Shown in pieces: positions 1 to 7,587 of a stretch of 51,980 bases of DNA. Under the pieces are notes generated by a model that worked only from the letters and a program-made list of their open reading frames with translations, ran no database searches and was not told the DNA's origin. Each line of letters starts with the position of its first letter. The first letter of the stretch is position 1. The DNA comes from an uncultured Candidatus Saccharibacteria bacterium (GTDB lineage: Bacteria > Patescibacteria > Saccharimonadia > Saccharimonadales > CAMLKC01): positions 1 through 51,980 of the forward strand of contig CAMLDM010000002.1 in assembly GCA_946479025.1 (NCBI GenBank), written 5' to 3'. Made by a program: the position numbers and the translations under genes.

Positions 1-12
1 CTTTACCCACAC

Positions 13-48
13 ATAGAAAAAAGAGACCGAATGATCTCTTTTTTCTAT
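13..48 (-). terminator. Rho-independent terminator after tRNA-Leu
   Basis: A perfect 14-bp inverted repeat (13-26 with 35-48) with an 8-nt loop; the arms are A-rich and T-rich, so the minus transcript ends in a hairpin with a U tract. It lies directly downstream of the tRNA-Leu gene. The symmetry would let it work in both directions. Confidence 0.85.
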
Positions 49-134
49 GGTGCGCGAGAGAGGACTTGAACCTCCACGGCCCGAAGGCCACCAGCCCCTC
101 AAGCTGACGCGTCTACCAATTCCGCCACTCGCGC
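48..134 (-). tRNA. tRNA-Leu (anticodon GAG)
   Basis: An 87-nt cloverleaf on the minus strand. The acceptor stem pairs GCGCGAG (from 134) with CTCGCGC, followed by discriminator A and an encoded CCA at 48-50. The D arm has GGCGGAATTGGTAGACGC, the anticodon loop reads TTGAGGG (anticodon GAG, reading CUC/CUU leucine codons), and the T loop has GGTTCAAGTCC. The long variable arm (GGTGGCCTTCGGGCC) is the class II signature of leucine tRNA. It has its own promoter just upstream and a terminator directly after the CCA. Confidence 0.97.
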
Positions 135-153
135 ATAAGGGGTAACCTGCACG

Positions 154-182
154 ATTATAGCGAAGTTACGGCGTTTTGTAAA
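154..182 (-). promoter_or_regulatory. Promoter of tRNA-Leu
   Basis: On the minus strand TTTACA (177-182) and TATAAT (154-159) are separated by exactly 17 nt. Predicted initiation is near 147, about 13 nt before the mature tRNA 5' end. The promoter overlaps the last codons of the upstream solute-binding protein gene, so the tRNA is probably an independent unit. Confidence 0.8.
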
Positions 183-1959
183 CCGACTTCTGGCTGACGC
201 TCCAATCGAGGACGTTAGAGTAGCGATCGTAGGCTGAAATAAGCGTTGCCGAAGGGTCGACCGAGCGAACATGCTTATTCACGACATATTCGGCCGATGG
301 CTGATACAGACCAACCGCCGGCACATCCTCAATCCACTGTTTCGCAAACGCCGTGTATTTTGCACTGCGCAGCTCCGGCTCAAGGCGCGACCGGGCGCTC
401 GCCAGAGCCGCATCAGCATTAGCGCTCACATAATTTGAGAAATTATACCCGTTCATGCCGATTTGCGAAGAGTGCCAATAAGCGTATACGTCGGGGTCGG
501 CACCAATAAAGAGCTCGTACAGCAGCACGTCATAATTACGAGTCTGCAAAACGTTTTGCACGAAATTCGTCGACGGATCAGCAGTATCCACGATGTTCGT
601 ATTGATCGTAATACCCAACTTGCGCCACTGTCCGGCAAGCGTTTCTAGCGCCTTCTCATACTGTGCGTTTCTTGTCGTTGCCACGGTGAGCGCCAGCTTT
701 TGCTTACCCTTTTGGCGAACTCCATCTTGAATTTTCCAGCCAGCTTTATCGAGTAGTGCACCGGCCTTTTCAGCATTCGGCAGAGCAGGGTGTGGCATAG
801 CCGCCCCAGACACTTGTCCGTTAATGAATGGCAGGTCTAGTGATTCCACTTTCATCGGCAGGCTGGCCCGGATAGCGGAAGTATCCGTCGCAAGCTCTAA
901 TGCCTGGCGAACCGTCTTATCTCTCAGAATAGACGCATCCGTATTAAATAAGGCATAAACGCCGCTGTTTATCGGCTGGCTAACAATATTGTAATTATGC
1001 GTATCAACTTGAGAAACATCAGCACCGGTAAGATCTGCCGCCGCACTTACCTCGCCCGTCCGCAGCGCTTTCATGATAGAATCCTGGCTGTCATAGGCGT
1101 GCACTTCCATGCGGGCCAGCATCGGTTCGCCGCCATAATACTTATCGAACGCCGTCATGTGAACGACTTTGTGCCGCTTGGCATCGACAGTCTGAAGCAA
1201 ACTGAAACTGAACGGCCCGCTACCGACAGGCGAGCGGCTGAAAACATTTTCGCGGACCGCGCCTGGCGCCACCTTGCCTAAAATATGCTCAGGCAATACC
1301 GGAAATGTCAGGGCATTCGGAAACGCCGCGTATATCGCCGGCAGCTGGAACTGTACCGTCGTAGCATCTACCTCTTTTACGGTAATGTCCTGCCAGTTGA
1401 TTCGAAGCGGCGAACGGGTTTCCGGATTTTTAATAAGATTGATCGTAAATGCCACGTCTTTCGCCGTAAGAATCGAACCGTCGTGCCACTGGACATTCGG
1501 GCGCAACTTAACTGTATATATCGTGCCGGTTTTGTCGACCGTCATATTTTCGGCAAGATCCCCATGGACATGCCCCGTACGGTCGTACGAATAAAGCGAC
1601 GAGAACATCAGCCGGCTAGCGGCGATCTCAGCGCTCGACGAAGCGTAGAGAGGATTAAGCGTATCGATTGGGCCAAGTGATGCTTCGGCGTAGGTGCCAC
1701 CACGACTCGGAGCTAGCGTCTGATAGCTATTCTGAAACCACACCAGCTGCATACCAACTGCGATAATCATTGCGCCCACCAGTAGCAACCAGCCAATGAT
1801 CCGGCGCCGGACGCTGCGAATGTTATCAAGGCGCGTAATAATAAACTTGCGGGCGTGCCGCGTCGTTGCCCCTTCTGCTTTTTTAACGCGCTTAGAGAAC
1901 CTTTTACTATCGAACGTCAGCTTTTGAAATTGCTTCCACCCGCGCTTTTCATCTGCCAT
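166..1959 (-). CDS. Membrane-anchored peptide ABC transporter substrate-binding protein (SBP_bac_5/OppA-DppA type)
   Basis: A 597-aa protein of the family-5 solute-binding type, which captures oligopeptides outside the membrane for ABC import. The basic N-terminus (about 1-52) is followed by one hydrophobic helix (about 54-76, IIGWLLLVGAMIIAVGMQLV). There is no lipobox, so it should be a membrane-anchored rather than lipidated protein. The SBP_bac_5 hallmarks follow: LGPIDTLNPLYASSS near 95, SLYSYDRTG, a WHDG segment (VQWHDGSILTAKDV), VGSGPF, and a C-terminal GADPDVYAYWHSSQIG segment. No permease or ATPase gene for peptide import is adjacent, so the partner is unknown. The start ATG at 1959 has an AGGA about 9 nt upstream. 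It follows secG by 17 nt on the same strand and probably shares its operon. Confidence 0.88.
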   Translation of the reverse strand: MADEKRGWKQFQKLTFDSKRFSKRVKKAEGATTRHARKFIITRLDNIRSVRRRIIGWLLLVGAMIIAVGMQLVWFQNSYQTLAPSRGGTYAEASLGPIDTLNPLYASSSAEIAASRLMFSSLYSYDRTGHVHGDLAENMTVDKTGTIYTVKLRPNVQWHDGSILTAKDVAFTINLIKNPETRSPLRINWQDITVKEVDATTVQFQLPAIYAAFPNALTFPVLPEHILGKVAPGAVRENVFSRSPVGSGPFSFSLLQTVDAKRHKVVHMTAFDKYYGGEPMLARMEVHAYDSQDSIMKALRTGEVSAAADLTGADVSQVDTHNYNIVSQPINSGVYALFNTDASILRDKTVRQALELATDTSAIRASLPMKVESLDLPFINGQVSGAAMPHPALPNAEKAGALLDKAGWKIQDGVRQKGKQKLALTVATTRNAQYEKALETLAGQWRKLGITINTNIVDTADPSTNFVQNVLQTRNYDVLLYELFIGADPDVYAYWHSSQIGMNGYNFSNYVSANADAALASARSRLEPELRSAKYTAFAKQWIEDVPAVGLYQPSAEYVVNKHVRSVDPSATLISAYDRYSNVLDWSVSQKSVYKTP

Positions 1960-1976
1960 GTAGTAAAGTTCCTTCG

Positions 1977-2210
1977 TTAATTAAATGCCGGTAAGAGCAG
2001 CCCAACTAAGATAGAAAGCACGAAAATAACAGCCAGAACAATCGTGGCTTCAAACAGGTTTTTATCGAGACCGCGGCGTGTTGTATATAACTCTCCAGAA
2101 GCACCAAAACCAGCACCCAGGCTTGCTCCGCGCTGTTGCAGTAATACGGCCAAAATCATCAAAAAAGCCGAGCCAATCGTCACAACCTGTAAAATACTAT
2201 CAATATTCAT
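1977..2210 (-). CDS. secG: Preprotein translocase subunit SecG
   Basis: A 77-aa protein with the SecG layout: two hydrophobic helices (about 5-25 and 54-75) around a Gly/Ala-rich loop with LLQQRGASLGAGFGASGE. SecG is the small auxiliary subunit of the SecYEG channel that helps SecA-driven export. The ATG at 2210 overlaps the stop of the upstream gene as TAATG and has a good GGGAGG ribosome binding site, so it is translationally coupled to the holin-like protein. Confidence 0.92.
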   Translation of the reverse strand: MNIDSILQVVTIGSAFLMILAVLLQQRGASLGAGFGASGELYTTRRGLDKNLFEATIVLAVIFVLSILVGLLLPAFN

Positions 2211-2602
2211 TACTTTTCCTCCCGCCTTTTTGCGTACTGTAATTCTAACGCGCTACTTACTATATAGTTTACCAAACTTAATATGATTCCTGTAAGAATC
2301 GAGTTCCAAAATGACATATGAAGTCCCGGGGTCAGCTTGAGTGACAAGTATACCATAAAGCCATTTACCACGATAGTGAAGAGTCCGAGCGTCAACAGAA
2401 TCGCTGGCAGCGACAGGATGATGACAATCGGCCTCAATATCGTATTGATGATGGAAAAAACCAGCCCGGCAAGTAAGAATACTGAAACGCCCGTTGCAAA
2501 CTCAACGTCGCCATAGCCCGTACCAAGAATACGAAAGGCTACCCACAGCCCAATCGAGTTCAATATCCAGCGCAGGACAAACACAAAAAATTGTTTTTTC
2601 AT
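2210..2602 (-). CDS. Phage holin family 4-type small membrane protein (PF04020-like)
   Basis: A 130-aa protein with about four hydrophobic segments (roughly 5-25, 38-58, 66-90, 98-118) and the family motifs FSIINTILRPI and GILLSLVNYI-like text near the C-terminus (TGIILSLVNYIV). Members of this family are common chromosomal membrane proteins with no proven role; 'holin' is a family name only. It heads a small unit with secG and the substrate-binding protein. Upstream on the minus strand is TATAGT 11 nt before the ATG, so the leader would be very short. Confidence 0.75.
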   Translation of the reverse strand: MKKQFFVFVLRWILNSIGLWVAFRILGTGYGDVEFATGVSVFLLAGLVFSIINTILRPIVIILSLPAILLTLGLFTIVVNGFMVYLSLKLTPGLHMSFWNSILTGIILSLVNYIVSSALELQYAKRREEK

Positions 2603-2627
2603 AAGCTACTTTCACTATACCGATATT

Positions 2628-3833
2628 TTAGAGATCTGTCGAGAGACGCGCGCTTAAGTTCGTGTGTCCTGTTTTAGTAATGAGAATGTCATCCTCTATC
2701 CTCACTCCGATCGACTGCTCTGGAATATAAATCCCCGGCTCCACGGTAAGCACCATGCCCGGCCGCAGCATGCGCGGGCCACCCAAGCTGTCGTGTACAT
2801 CAACGCCAAGCCCATGGCTCACGGCGTGCGGAAAATATTTACGATAGCTTTTTTCGTCATCGCGGGCTTTCATAAGACCGAGTTTTAGCAGCGCTTCCGT
2901 CATGATGGCGTCAACATCGCGCTGGTATTGCTCGACCGAAAGATCCGGCTTGAGCAGACTGATGATCTCCTCGTGCGCCAGCTGCACTGCCGCATGTACT
3001 TCACGCTGGCGCTTGGTCGGCTCGCCAAACGCGTAGGTGCGCGTAATATCGGCTGCATATCCATCATGGCGCGCTCCAATATCTAGAAGCAGCAATTCCC
3101 GCTTCTTTAATTTCGTGCTGTTTTCTACGTAGTGTAGTGTGCAAGCGTTTTTGCCAGCCGCAACAATCGGGTCGTAGGCATGACCTTTCGCGCCGCGCGA
3201 CCTGAAATAATGCGTAAAATCCGCCTCCACCGCATACTCGTATTTTGCTGTTTGCAGGTTCGACTTTACATCTTCGAACGCGTCAATCGTGAGGTTGATC
3301 GCTTTTTTCATACGCGTAATCTCTTCGGGCTGCTTGATGGCACGCAGCTGGGCCAGTTCTTTTCGGCAGTCTAGCACCGAATTGAACGTGCGGTCGAGCT
3401 GTTCGTACATTTTTTTCGGCGCGGGGTTAAGCGTAAAATCAAAATACTCAGCGTGCGGCTGTTCGCCGAGCGTGTAAACGACGCTGTGTTTTTTCGCCAG
3501 GTCGCGCAGCATGATCAGCGCTTTGTCGTGCTCAATTACCATATCGACACCACTTATCTCCATCGCCTTTTCAGGTGCAAGACTGCCATCAAAAATCTCA
3601 TGCGATTCACTTACCTTCGGCGCCACCAGCCAGCTTTTATCACGCGCTCCGTCCATGATCAGCCACCAGTCGGGAGTTTCAATGCCGGTCAGCCACCAGA
3701 AATTAGCCTCTTGCTCAAACGTGAACGCCGCGTCATTGCTGCGCTGTATCTGCGTGTGCCCCGCAAGGACAACGATACCGCCTTTTAGCTCTCGTGCAAG
3801 TCTCTGGCGGTTGGCAACAAAAAGCTCATTCAT
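2628..3833 (-). CDS. pepP: Xaa-Pro aminopeptidase (M24B, PepP)
   Basis: A 401-aa aminopeptidase P-like metalloenzyme, removing N-terminal residues next to proline. An N-terminal AMP_N-type domain (about 1-165) is followed by the M24 'pita-bread' domain. All five metal ligands are visible: Asp in LLLDIGARHDG, Asp in AADITRTYAFG, His in HAVSHGLGVDVHD, Glu in LTVEPGIYIP and Glu in GVRIEDD. I chose the start at 3833 (MNELFVANRQ), which fits the family N-terminus; a longer reading frame from 3869 adds 12 unlikely residues. A -10-like TATCAT sits exactly 6 nt before this ATG and no clear Shine-Dalgarno is seen, suggesting a leaderless mRNA. Confidence 0.92.
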   Translation of the reverse strand: MNELFVANRQRLARELKGGIVVLAGHTQIQRSNDAAFTFEQEANFWWLTGIETPDWWLIMDGARDKSWLVAPKVSESHEIFDGSLAPEKAMEISGVDMVIEHDKALIMLRDLAKKHSVVYTLGEQPHAEYFDFTLNPAPKKMYEQLDRTFNSVLDCRKELAQLRAIKQPEEITRMKKAINLTIDAFEDVKSNLQTAKYEYAVEADFTHYFRSRGAKGHAYDPIVAAGKNACTLHYVENSTKLKKRELLLLDIGARHDGYAADITRTYAFGEPTKRQREVHAAVQLAHEEIISLLKPDLSVEQYQRDVDAIMTEALLKLGLMKARDDEKSYRKYFPHAVSHGLGVDVHDSLGGPRMLRPGMVLTVEPGIYIPEQSIGVRIEDDILITKTGHTNLSARLSTDL

Positions 3834-3839
3834 ATACCT

Positions 3840-3845
3840 ATGATA
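3840..3845 (-). promoter_or_regulatory. -10 element for leaderless pepP
   Basis: TATCAT on the minus strand, followed by 6 nt and the pepP ATG. Initiation about 7 nt downstream of the hexamer would fall on the start codon. No convincing -35 element is seen. Confidence 0.5.
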
Positions 3846-3870
3846 CACTTCCTCGCCTGTCGTACCCACC

Positions 3871-4470
3871 CTATTTCACGACAACGTAGTAATTCATGCC
3901 GTAGAGAGTCCCCCACTTTTGGGTCGCCGACGTATAACCGCTTACCGAACCACTGTCGCAAAGCGCGTCTATGGTCGCAGCCGCGCTTGGCTGCTGTTCA
4001 AGATAGGCAAACAGATACGTGATGGGCGCACTGTTTTTTGTACAGGTTGCCTTCATATATGCCGGAGTCGGCGTGCTGCCGCTCGTGCCGCACTTGCCAC
4101 CCGTGTCCGAAACGCAAAGGCTCGGATCGGTGATGTCTTTTTTCAAAATCCCCGCGTCTTTCAAGCACGTAAGCATCGACTTCGGATACGATCCGTTCGG
4201 CCCCGCATCGAACCAGCCGTTGCCATTTCCCGAAAGTCCGCAGCCGCTGCCCGTCCCCATGAAGTCATTTTTCTGTAACGCGTAAGCATTGAATGCCGTG
4301 GCGAGCTGGTTAAGGTCGCTCTTGCGCTGATTGTCGCGCGTCCGCTGCTGGTACGACGGAACAGTGAACGTGACGATCGCCGCGAGAATACCAATGACCG
4401 AAATAACAATCAGCAGCTCCACGATCGTAAAGCCTGTTCTGCCTGGTTGTCGCTTGCCGAAGATGCCCAT
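3871..4470 (-). CDS. Type IV pilin-like / pseudopilin protein
   Basis: A 199-aa protein with a textbook class III (prepilin) signal: a short basic leader ending in Gly13, then FTIVELLIVISVIGILAA with Glu at +5, predicted to be cut by prepilin peptidase between Gly13 and Phe14. The hydrophobic helix continues to about residue 38. The C-terminal part is Gly/Ser/Cys-rich with several cysteines (GSGCGLSG, LTCLKDAG, SLCVSDTGGKCG, KATCTKN, DALCDSG) that could form disulfides in the exposed globular domain. No other pilus assembly gene lies in the window. A ribosome binding site AAGGAAA precedes the ATG at 4470 and TATAGT lies further upstream, so it seems to be a separate unit ending 1 nt before the longest pepP frame. 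Confidence 0.88.
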   Translation of the reverse strand: MGIFGKRQPGRTGFTIVELLIVISVIGILAAIVTFTVPSYQQRTRDNQRKSDLNQLATAFNAYALQKNDFMGTGSGCGLSGNGNGWFDAGPNGSYPKSMLTCLKDAGILKKDITDPSLCVSDTGGKCGTSGSTPTPAYMKATCTKNSAPITYLFAYLEQQPSAAATIDALCDSGSVSGYTSATQKWGTLYGMNYYVVVK

Positions 4471-4507
4471 ATTCGCGTTTCCTTTTGTGGCAACTATAGC
4501 ATAAGCG

Positions 4508-6064
4508 TTACTTGGGCGGCAAATACGCCTCGAGGAGTTTTGCTTTAGCAGGACCGATTGCCGCCATCAGCTGCTCTTTCGTCGCATTCTGCACGCCGCG
4601 CAGACTGCCGAACGTGCGAATCAGCTTCTTTCTCGTAGTCGGACCGATGCCTGGAATTTCTTCCAGGCTGCTGGCCGTTTGTTTTTGGCGTTTTAGCACA
4701 GTGTGGTAACTCACCGCAAACCGGTGCGACTCATCGCGGATGCGCTGGAATAGTTTCGTCACGTCGGAATACGCCGTCACGATCGCAGCGCCACGGAGGT
4801 TTTTCGAATGCGAGCCGGCATTGATCTGCCCGGCATGAAGATTCACTATATAATACTCGCCCGAATTCATCACCGACACCCCCGGCTCCGGCTCACGTAT
4901 CAACCGTTCGAGTTTTTCAGTATCAATACACGAACGCGTCTTATGAACGATGATTTCCTCTTCGCGCTTGGCGATGCTAATCGTCGGGATTTTCGTACCA
5001 CGCTCTTCTTGGGCCCGAAGCGCCGCATCAAGCTGTCCTTTACCACCATCGATTAATAGCATATCCGGCCCACCCCAATTCTTCAGATTCTTCTCGCTCA
5101 GGCGCCGAAACAGCGTTTCGTGCATATTATAATAATCATCGTTTTGCTGCTTTGTCATCTTGAACTTGCGGTAGTTCGCCCGATCGCTCACACCGTTCGT
5201 AAATACCACCATGCTCGCCACCACATTGGTGCCGCCCATGTGCGAAATGTCGTAGCCTTCGATACGCGCCGGCAACTTTTTAAGACCCAAAAGATCACGC
5301 AGGTTACTAAGCGCTTTATCCTTACTGATATCCAGAAATTCCTTGTCGCCAAACATAATCCGCCGTTGCAGCTCACCAAGATCACGGAGCTTATTGCGGA
5401 GGTTTGCCGCCGTTTCAAAATCGTGCAGCTTGGCCGCGGTTTTCATATCGCGCTCCAGCTCGCGCGCCAGCGATTTTCGGCCGCCCTCCATGTAGCGAAT
5501 GAGTTTTTTAAGCGTCGCCTTATACTCTTCGCTTGTAGTACCCGGCCGCGGATCCAGTCCGATGTGCGCATCAAGCGTCGGCCGCTGACCTGCTTTAGGC
5601 GGCTTGGTATAATAAGGGAAAATCTTGCGAAGATACCGTAGCGCCTTTTTTACCGCGAAGCCATTGTAGTACGGCCCAAAATATTCGGCGCCATCATCGG
5701 CCGGATTGCGCGTAAAACATACGTATGGCCACTCGCTCTTCATGTCGATCCGCACGAACATCTGTGATTTGTCATCGCGGAGCAAAATGTTATAACGCGG
5801 CATATAACGCTTGACCATTTCGCTCTCTAAGAATAGCGCGTCGATCTCACTTTCGGTCTCCACCCAGTCTGTCATCTCGATTTCCGCCACTAGCGCACGG
5901 GTCTTTACGTCCATATCACGTTGACTTTGAAAATACTGCCGCACCCGGTTTTTTAGCACGGCAGCTTTGCCCACGTAAATAATCTCGCCGCTTTTCGACT
6001 TATGAAAATACACCCCAGGGCTGCGTGGCAACGTCTTTAATTTGGCTTCGAGAGCTTTATTCAC
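4508..6064 (-). CDS. uvrC: Excinuclease ABC subunit C (UvrC)
   Basis: A 518-aa dual-incision nuclease of nucleotide excision repair. The N-terminal GIY-YIG domain (about 12-95) has SPGVYFHKSKSGEIIYVGKA. The UVR motif that binds UvrB follows (about 210-240, LHDFETAANLRNKLRDL). The RNase H-like 5'-incision domain has IEGYDISHMGG and MLLIDGGKGQLDAA, and a C-terminal helix-hairpin-helix has LEEIPGIGPTTRKKL. It is about 90 residues shorter than E. coli UvrC but keeps every domain. The start is GTG at 6062-6064. AGGAGG lies directly against this GTG with zero spacing, and TATAAT directly precedes AGGAGG, so initiation may be leaderless. Confidence 0.95.
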   Translation of the reverse strand: MNKALEAKLKTLPRSPGVYFHKSKSGEIIYVGKAAVLKNRVRQYFQSQRDMDVKTRALVAEIEMTDWVETESEIDALFLESEMVKRYMPRYNILLRDDKSQMFVRIDMKSEWPYVCFTRNPADDGAEYFGPYYNGFAVKKALRYLRKIFPYYTKPPKAGQRPTLDAHIGLDPRPGTTSEEYKATLKKLIRYMEGGRKSLARELERDMKTAAKLHDFETAANLRNKLRDLGELQRRIMFGDKEFLDISKDKALSNLRDLLGLKKLPARIEGYDISHMGGTNVVASMVVFTNGVSDRANYRKFKMTKQQNDDYYNMHETLFRRLSEKNLKNWGGPDMLLIDGGKGQLDAALRAQEERGTKIPTISIAKREEEIIVHKTRSCIDTEKLERLIREPEPGVSVMNSGEYYIVNLHAGQINAGSHSKNLRGAAIVTAYSDVTKLFQRIRDESHRFAVSYHTVLKRQKQTASSLEEIPGIGPTTRKKLIRTFGSLRGVQNATKEQLMAAIGPAKAKLLEAYLPPK

Positions 6065-6070
6065 CCTCCT

Positions 6071-6076
6071 ATTATA
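6071..6076 (-). promoter_or_regulatory. -10 element 6 nt before the uvrC GTG
   Basis: TATAAT on the minus strand overlaps the TAA stop of the DUF1697 gene. It is followed by AGGAGG (6065-6070) and at once by the GTG start. The Shine-Dalgarno would have no spacer, while the -10 to start distance equals that of a leaderless mRNA. Confidence 0.5.
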
Positions 6077-6605
6077 CCTCGCGTAGCAAATCGGCTAACT
6101 TACGCAGCGTATTAATATTACGAATCGTAATGTTCTTGTAGAGAAGGGTGCCTGGCACACGAAGTAGGCTGCTGCGCGTCTGGTATTTACGGTCTAGATG
6201 AGACAGCACGGCACCTGGCACATACAGCAAGGTCTCAAACTCCGGACGATAGCCAAGCGTTTCTAATATAGCCGGCGAGTCGACTTCCGGAAAAAGAAAA
6301 ACGACATCCGACTTGTGCTCAGTGCGGTTATTCTGCCACGCCTCCGGAGCCGCCGCAGCGATGCGCAGAAGATTTGGACCACTCACGAGCAACGCTGGGA
6401 TTTCAAAACCAAACGCATCCTTCATTGCCTTTTTCAACAGGTTCACGTCGGGCGCTGCGTCCGACTCAAAGATGACATTACCGGAATTAATATAGGTACG
6501 TACGTTTTTAAATCCTTGGGCTTCGAACAACTCGCGAAGCTCATTCATCGGAACTTTATGATTACCCCCAACATTTATTCCACGGAGCAAACAAACATAT
6601 TTCAT
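6072..6605 (-). CDS. DUF1697 domain protein
   Basis: A 177-aa protein of the DUF1697 family, recognised by KYVCLLRGINVGGNHKVP at the N-terminus, then LRELFEAQGFKNVRTYINSG and a C-terminal VPGTLLYKNITIRNINTLRK. The biochemical role of the family is not established. I place the start at 6605 (MKYVCLL); a longer frame adds 15 residues not typical of the family. TATACT lies 7 nt upstream of the ATG, with GGAGAG in between. Its stop overlaps the uvrC -10 element. Confidence 0.85.
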   Translation of the reverse strand: MKYVCLLRGINVGGNHKVPMNELRELFEAQGFKNVRTYINSGNVIFESDAAPDVNLLKKAMKDAFGFEIPALLVSGPNLLRIAAAAPEAWQNNRTEHKSDVVFLFPEVDSPAILETLGYRPEFETLLYVPGAVLSHLDRKYQTRSSLLRVPGTLLYKNITIRNINTLRKLADLLREV

Positions 6606-6612
6606 ACTCTCC

Positions 6613-6618
6613 AGTATA
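6613..6618 (-). promoter_or_regulatory. -10 element for the DUF1697 gene
   Basis: TATACT on the minus strand, 7 nt before the ATG at 6605. The intervening GGAGAGT is too close for a normal leader, so a leaderless or 1-nt-leader mRNA is predicted. Confidence 0.5.
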
Positions 6619-6644
6619 GCGGGAATTTTCGCGCAAAATAGTCG

Positions 6645-6673
6645 TTGCAACTTTCAGAAAAAACTGAAATAAT
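6645..6673 (+). promoter_or_regulatory. Efflux operon promoter with spacer palindrome (possible operator)
   Basis: TTGCAA (6645-6650) and AATAAT (6668-6673) are 17 nt apart. The spacer is an almost perfect palindrome, TTTCAG-N6-CTGAAA (6652-6669). A repressor bound here would block RNA polymerase. The operon encodes a GbsR/MarR-type regulator as its third gene, which makes autorepression plausible. The -10 is followed by a short leader with GGAG before the ATG at 6700. Confidence 0.55.
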
Positions 6674-6699
6674 AAAACCAAAGCATAAGCGGAGACTCT

Positions 6700-7587
6700 A
6701 TGGAAACCATCATTGAAGCACAAGGACTGACTAAGCGTTACGGTGATTTTACCGCCCTCGACCGGCTGGACCTCACTGTAAAGAAGGGCGAGATTCTCGG
6801 CTACCTCGGGCCAAACGGCGCAGGTAAGACTACGACAATCCGCCTTCTGCTTGGCCTCATCAAGGCAAGCGAAGGTTCAGCAACTATTTTCGGCAAAGAC
6901 GCATCGCAGCAAGCAGCAGAAATTCACAAAAATATCGCTTATGTACCGGGTGAAACTAGCTTTTGGCCAAACATGACCGGCGCGGAAACATTGCGGCTGC
7001 TCGCTAATGTTCATGGCAGCTCGAACGATGACTACCAGCAAGAACTGATCGAGAAATTCGACTTCGACCCGAATAAAAAAGTCCGCAGCTACTCGAAAGG
7101 TAACCGCCAAAAAATCGCGCTGATCGCCGCGCTCGCCTCAAAAGCCGACCTGCTGATTTTTGACGAGCCGACCAGCGGCCTCGACCCGGTTATGGCAAAA
7201 ACGTTCCGGGACGAAGTGTTGCGCGCCAAAAAGAACGGCCAGACCGTTTTCCTCTCTTCGCACATGCTTGAAGAGGTTGAAGAACTTTGTGACCGCGTTG
7301 CGGTACTGCGCGAAGGTGAGCTAGTAGAAATGGGGACGCTTGAAGAGCTGCGCCACCTTTCGGCGCTTACAGTCGAAGCGACATTTACAAGTGCGCCGCC
7401 CGACGTTTCAAAACTAAAGAACGTCAGTAACGTTGAAACGCACGACAATTACCTACGCTGCAACGTCAATGGCCAAATGGACGAGCTGCTGCAAATCGTG
7501 GCACGTGCCAAGCCGCTCAGCTTCCTGAGTCGCAAACCCTCGCTGGAAGAACTCTTTCTGGCGCTCTACGACGGAGATGAAAAATGA
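6700..7587 (+). CDS. ABC-2 type exporter, ATP-binding protein
   Basis: A 295-aa ATPase driving an exporter. Walker A is GPNGAGKTT (about 46-54), the Q loop region follows, the signature is the variant YSKGNRQK (instead of LSGGQ), Walker B is LLIFDEPTSGLD, and the switch histidine is in FLSSHMLEE. The C-terminal 80 residues form the accessory domain common in drug and lipid exporters of this class. It overlaps the permease gene by 4 nt (ATGA). The four-gene operon combines this exporter with a regulator and an MFS pump, pointing to efflux of toxic compounds, but the substrate cannot be read from sequence. Confidence 0.93.
   Translation: METIIEAQGLTKRYGDFTALDRLDLTVKKGEILGYLGPNGAGKTTTIRLLLGLIKASEGSATIFGKDASQQAAEIHKNIAYVPGETSFWPNMTGAETLRLLANVHGSSNDDYQQELIEKFDFDPNKKVRSYSKGNRQKIALIAALASKADLLIFDEPTSGLDPVMAKTFRDEVLRAKKNGQTVFLSSHMLEEVEELCDRVAVLREGELVEMGTLEELRHLSALTVEATFTSAPPDVSKLKNVSNVETHDNYLRCNVNGQMDELLQIVARAKPLSFLSRKPSLEELFLALYDGDEK

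Noticed and set aside
5120..5641. A 173-codon ORF on the plus strand inside uvrC
   Set aside because: Antisense of the UVR and RNase H-like parts of UvrC, with no supporting signals.
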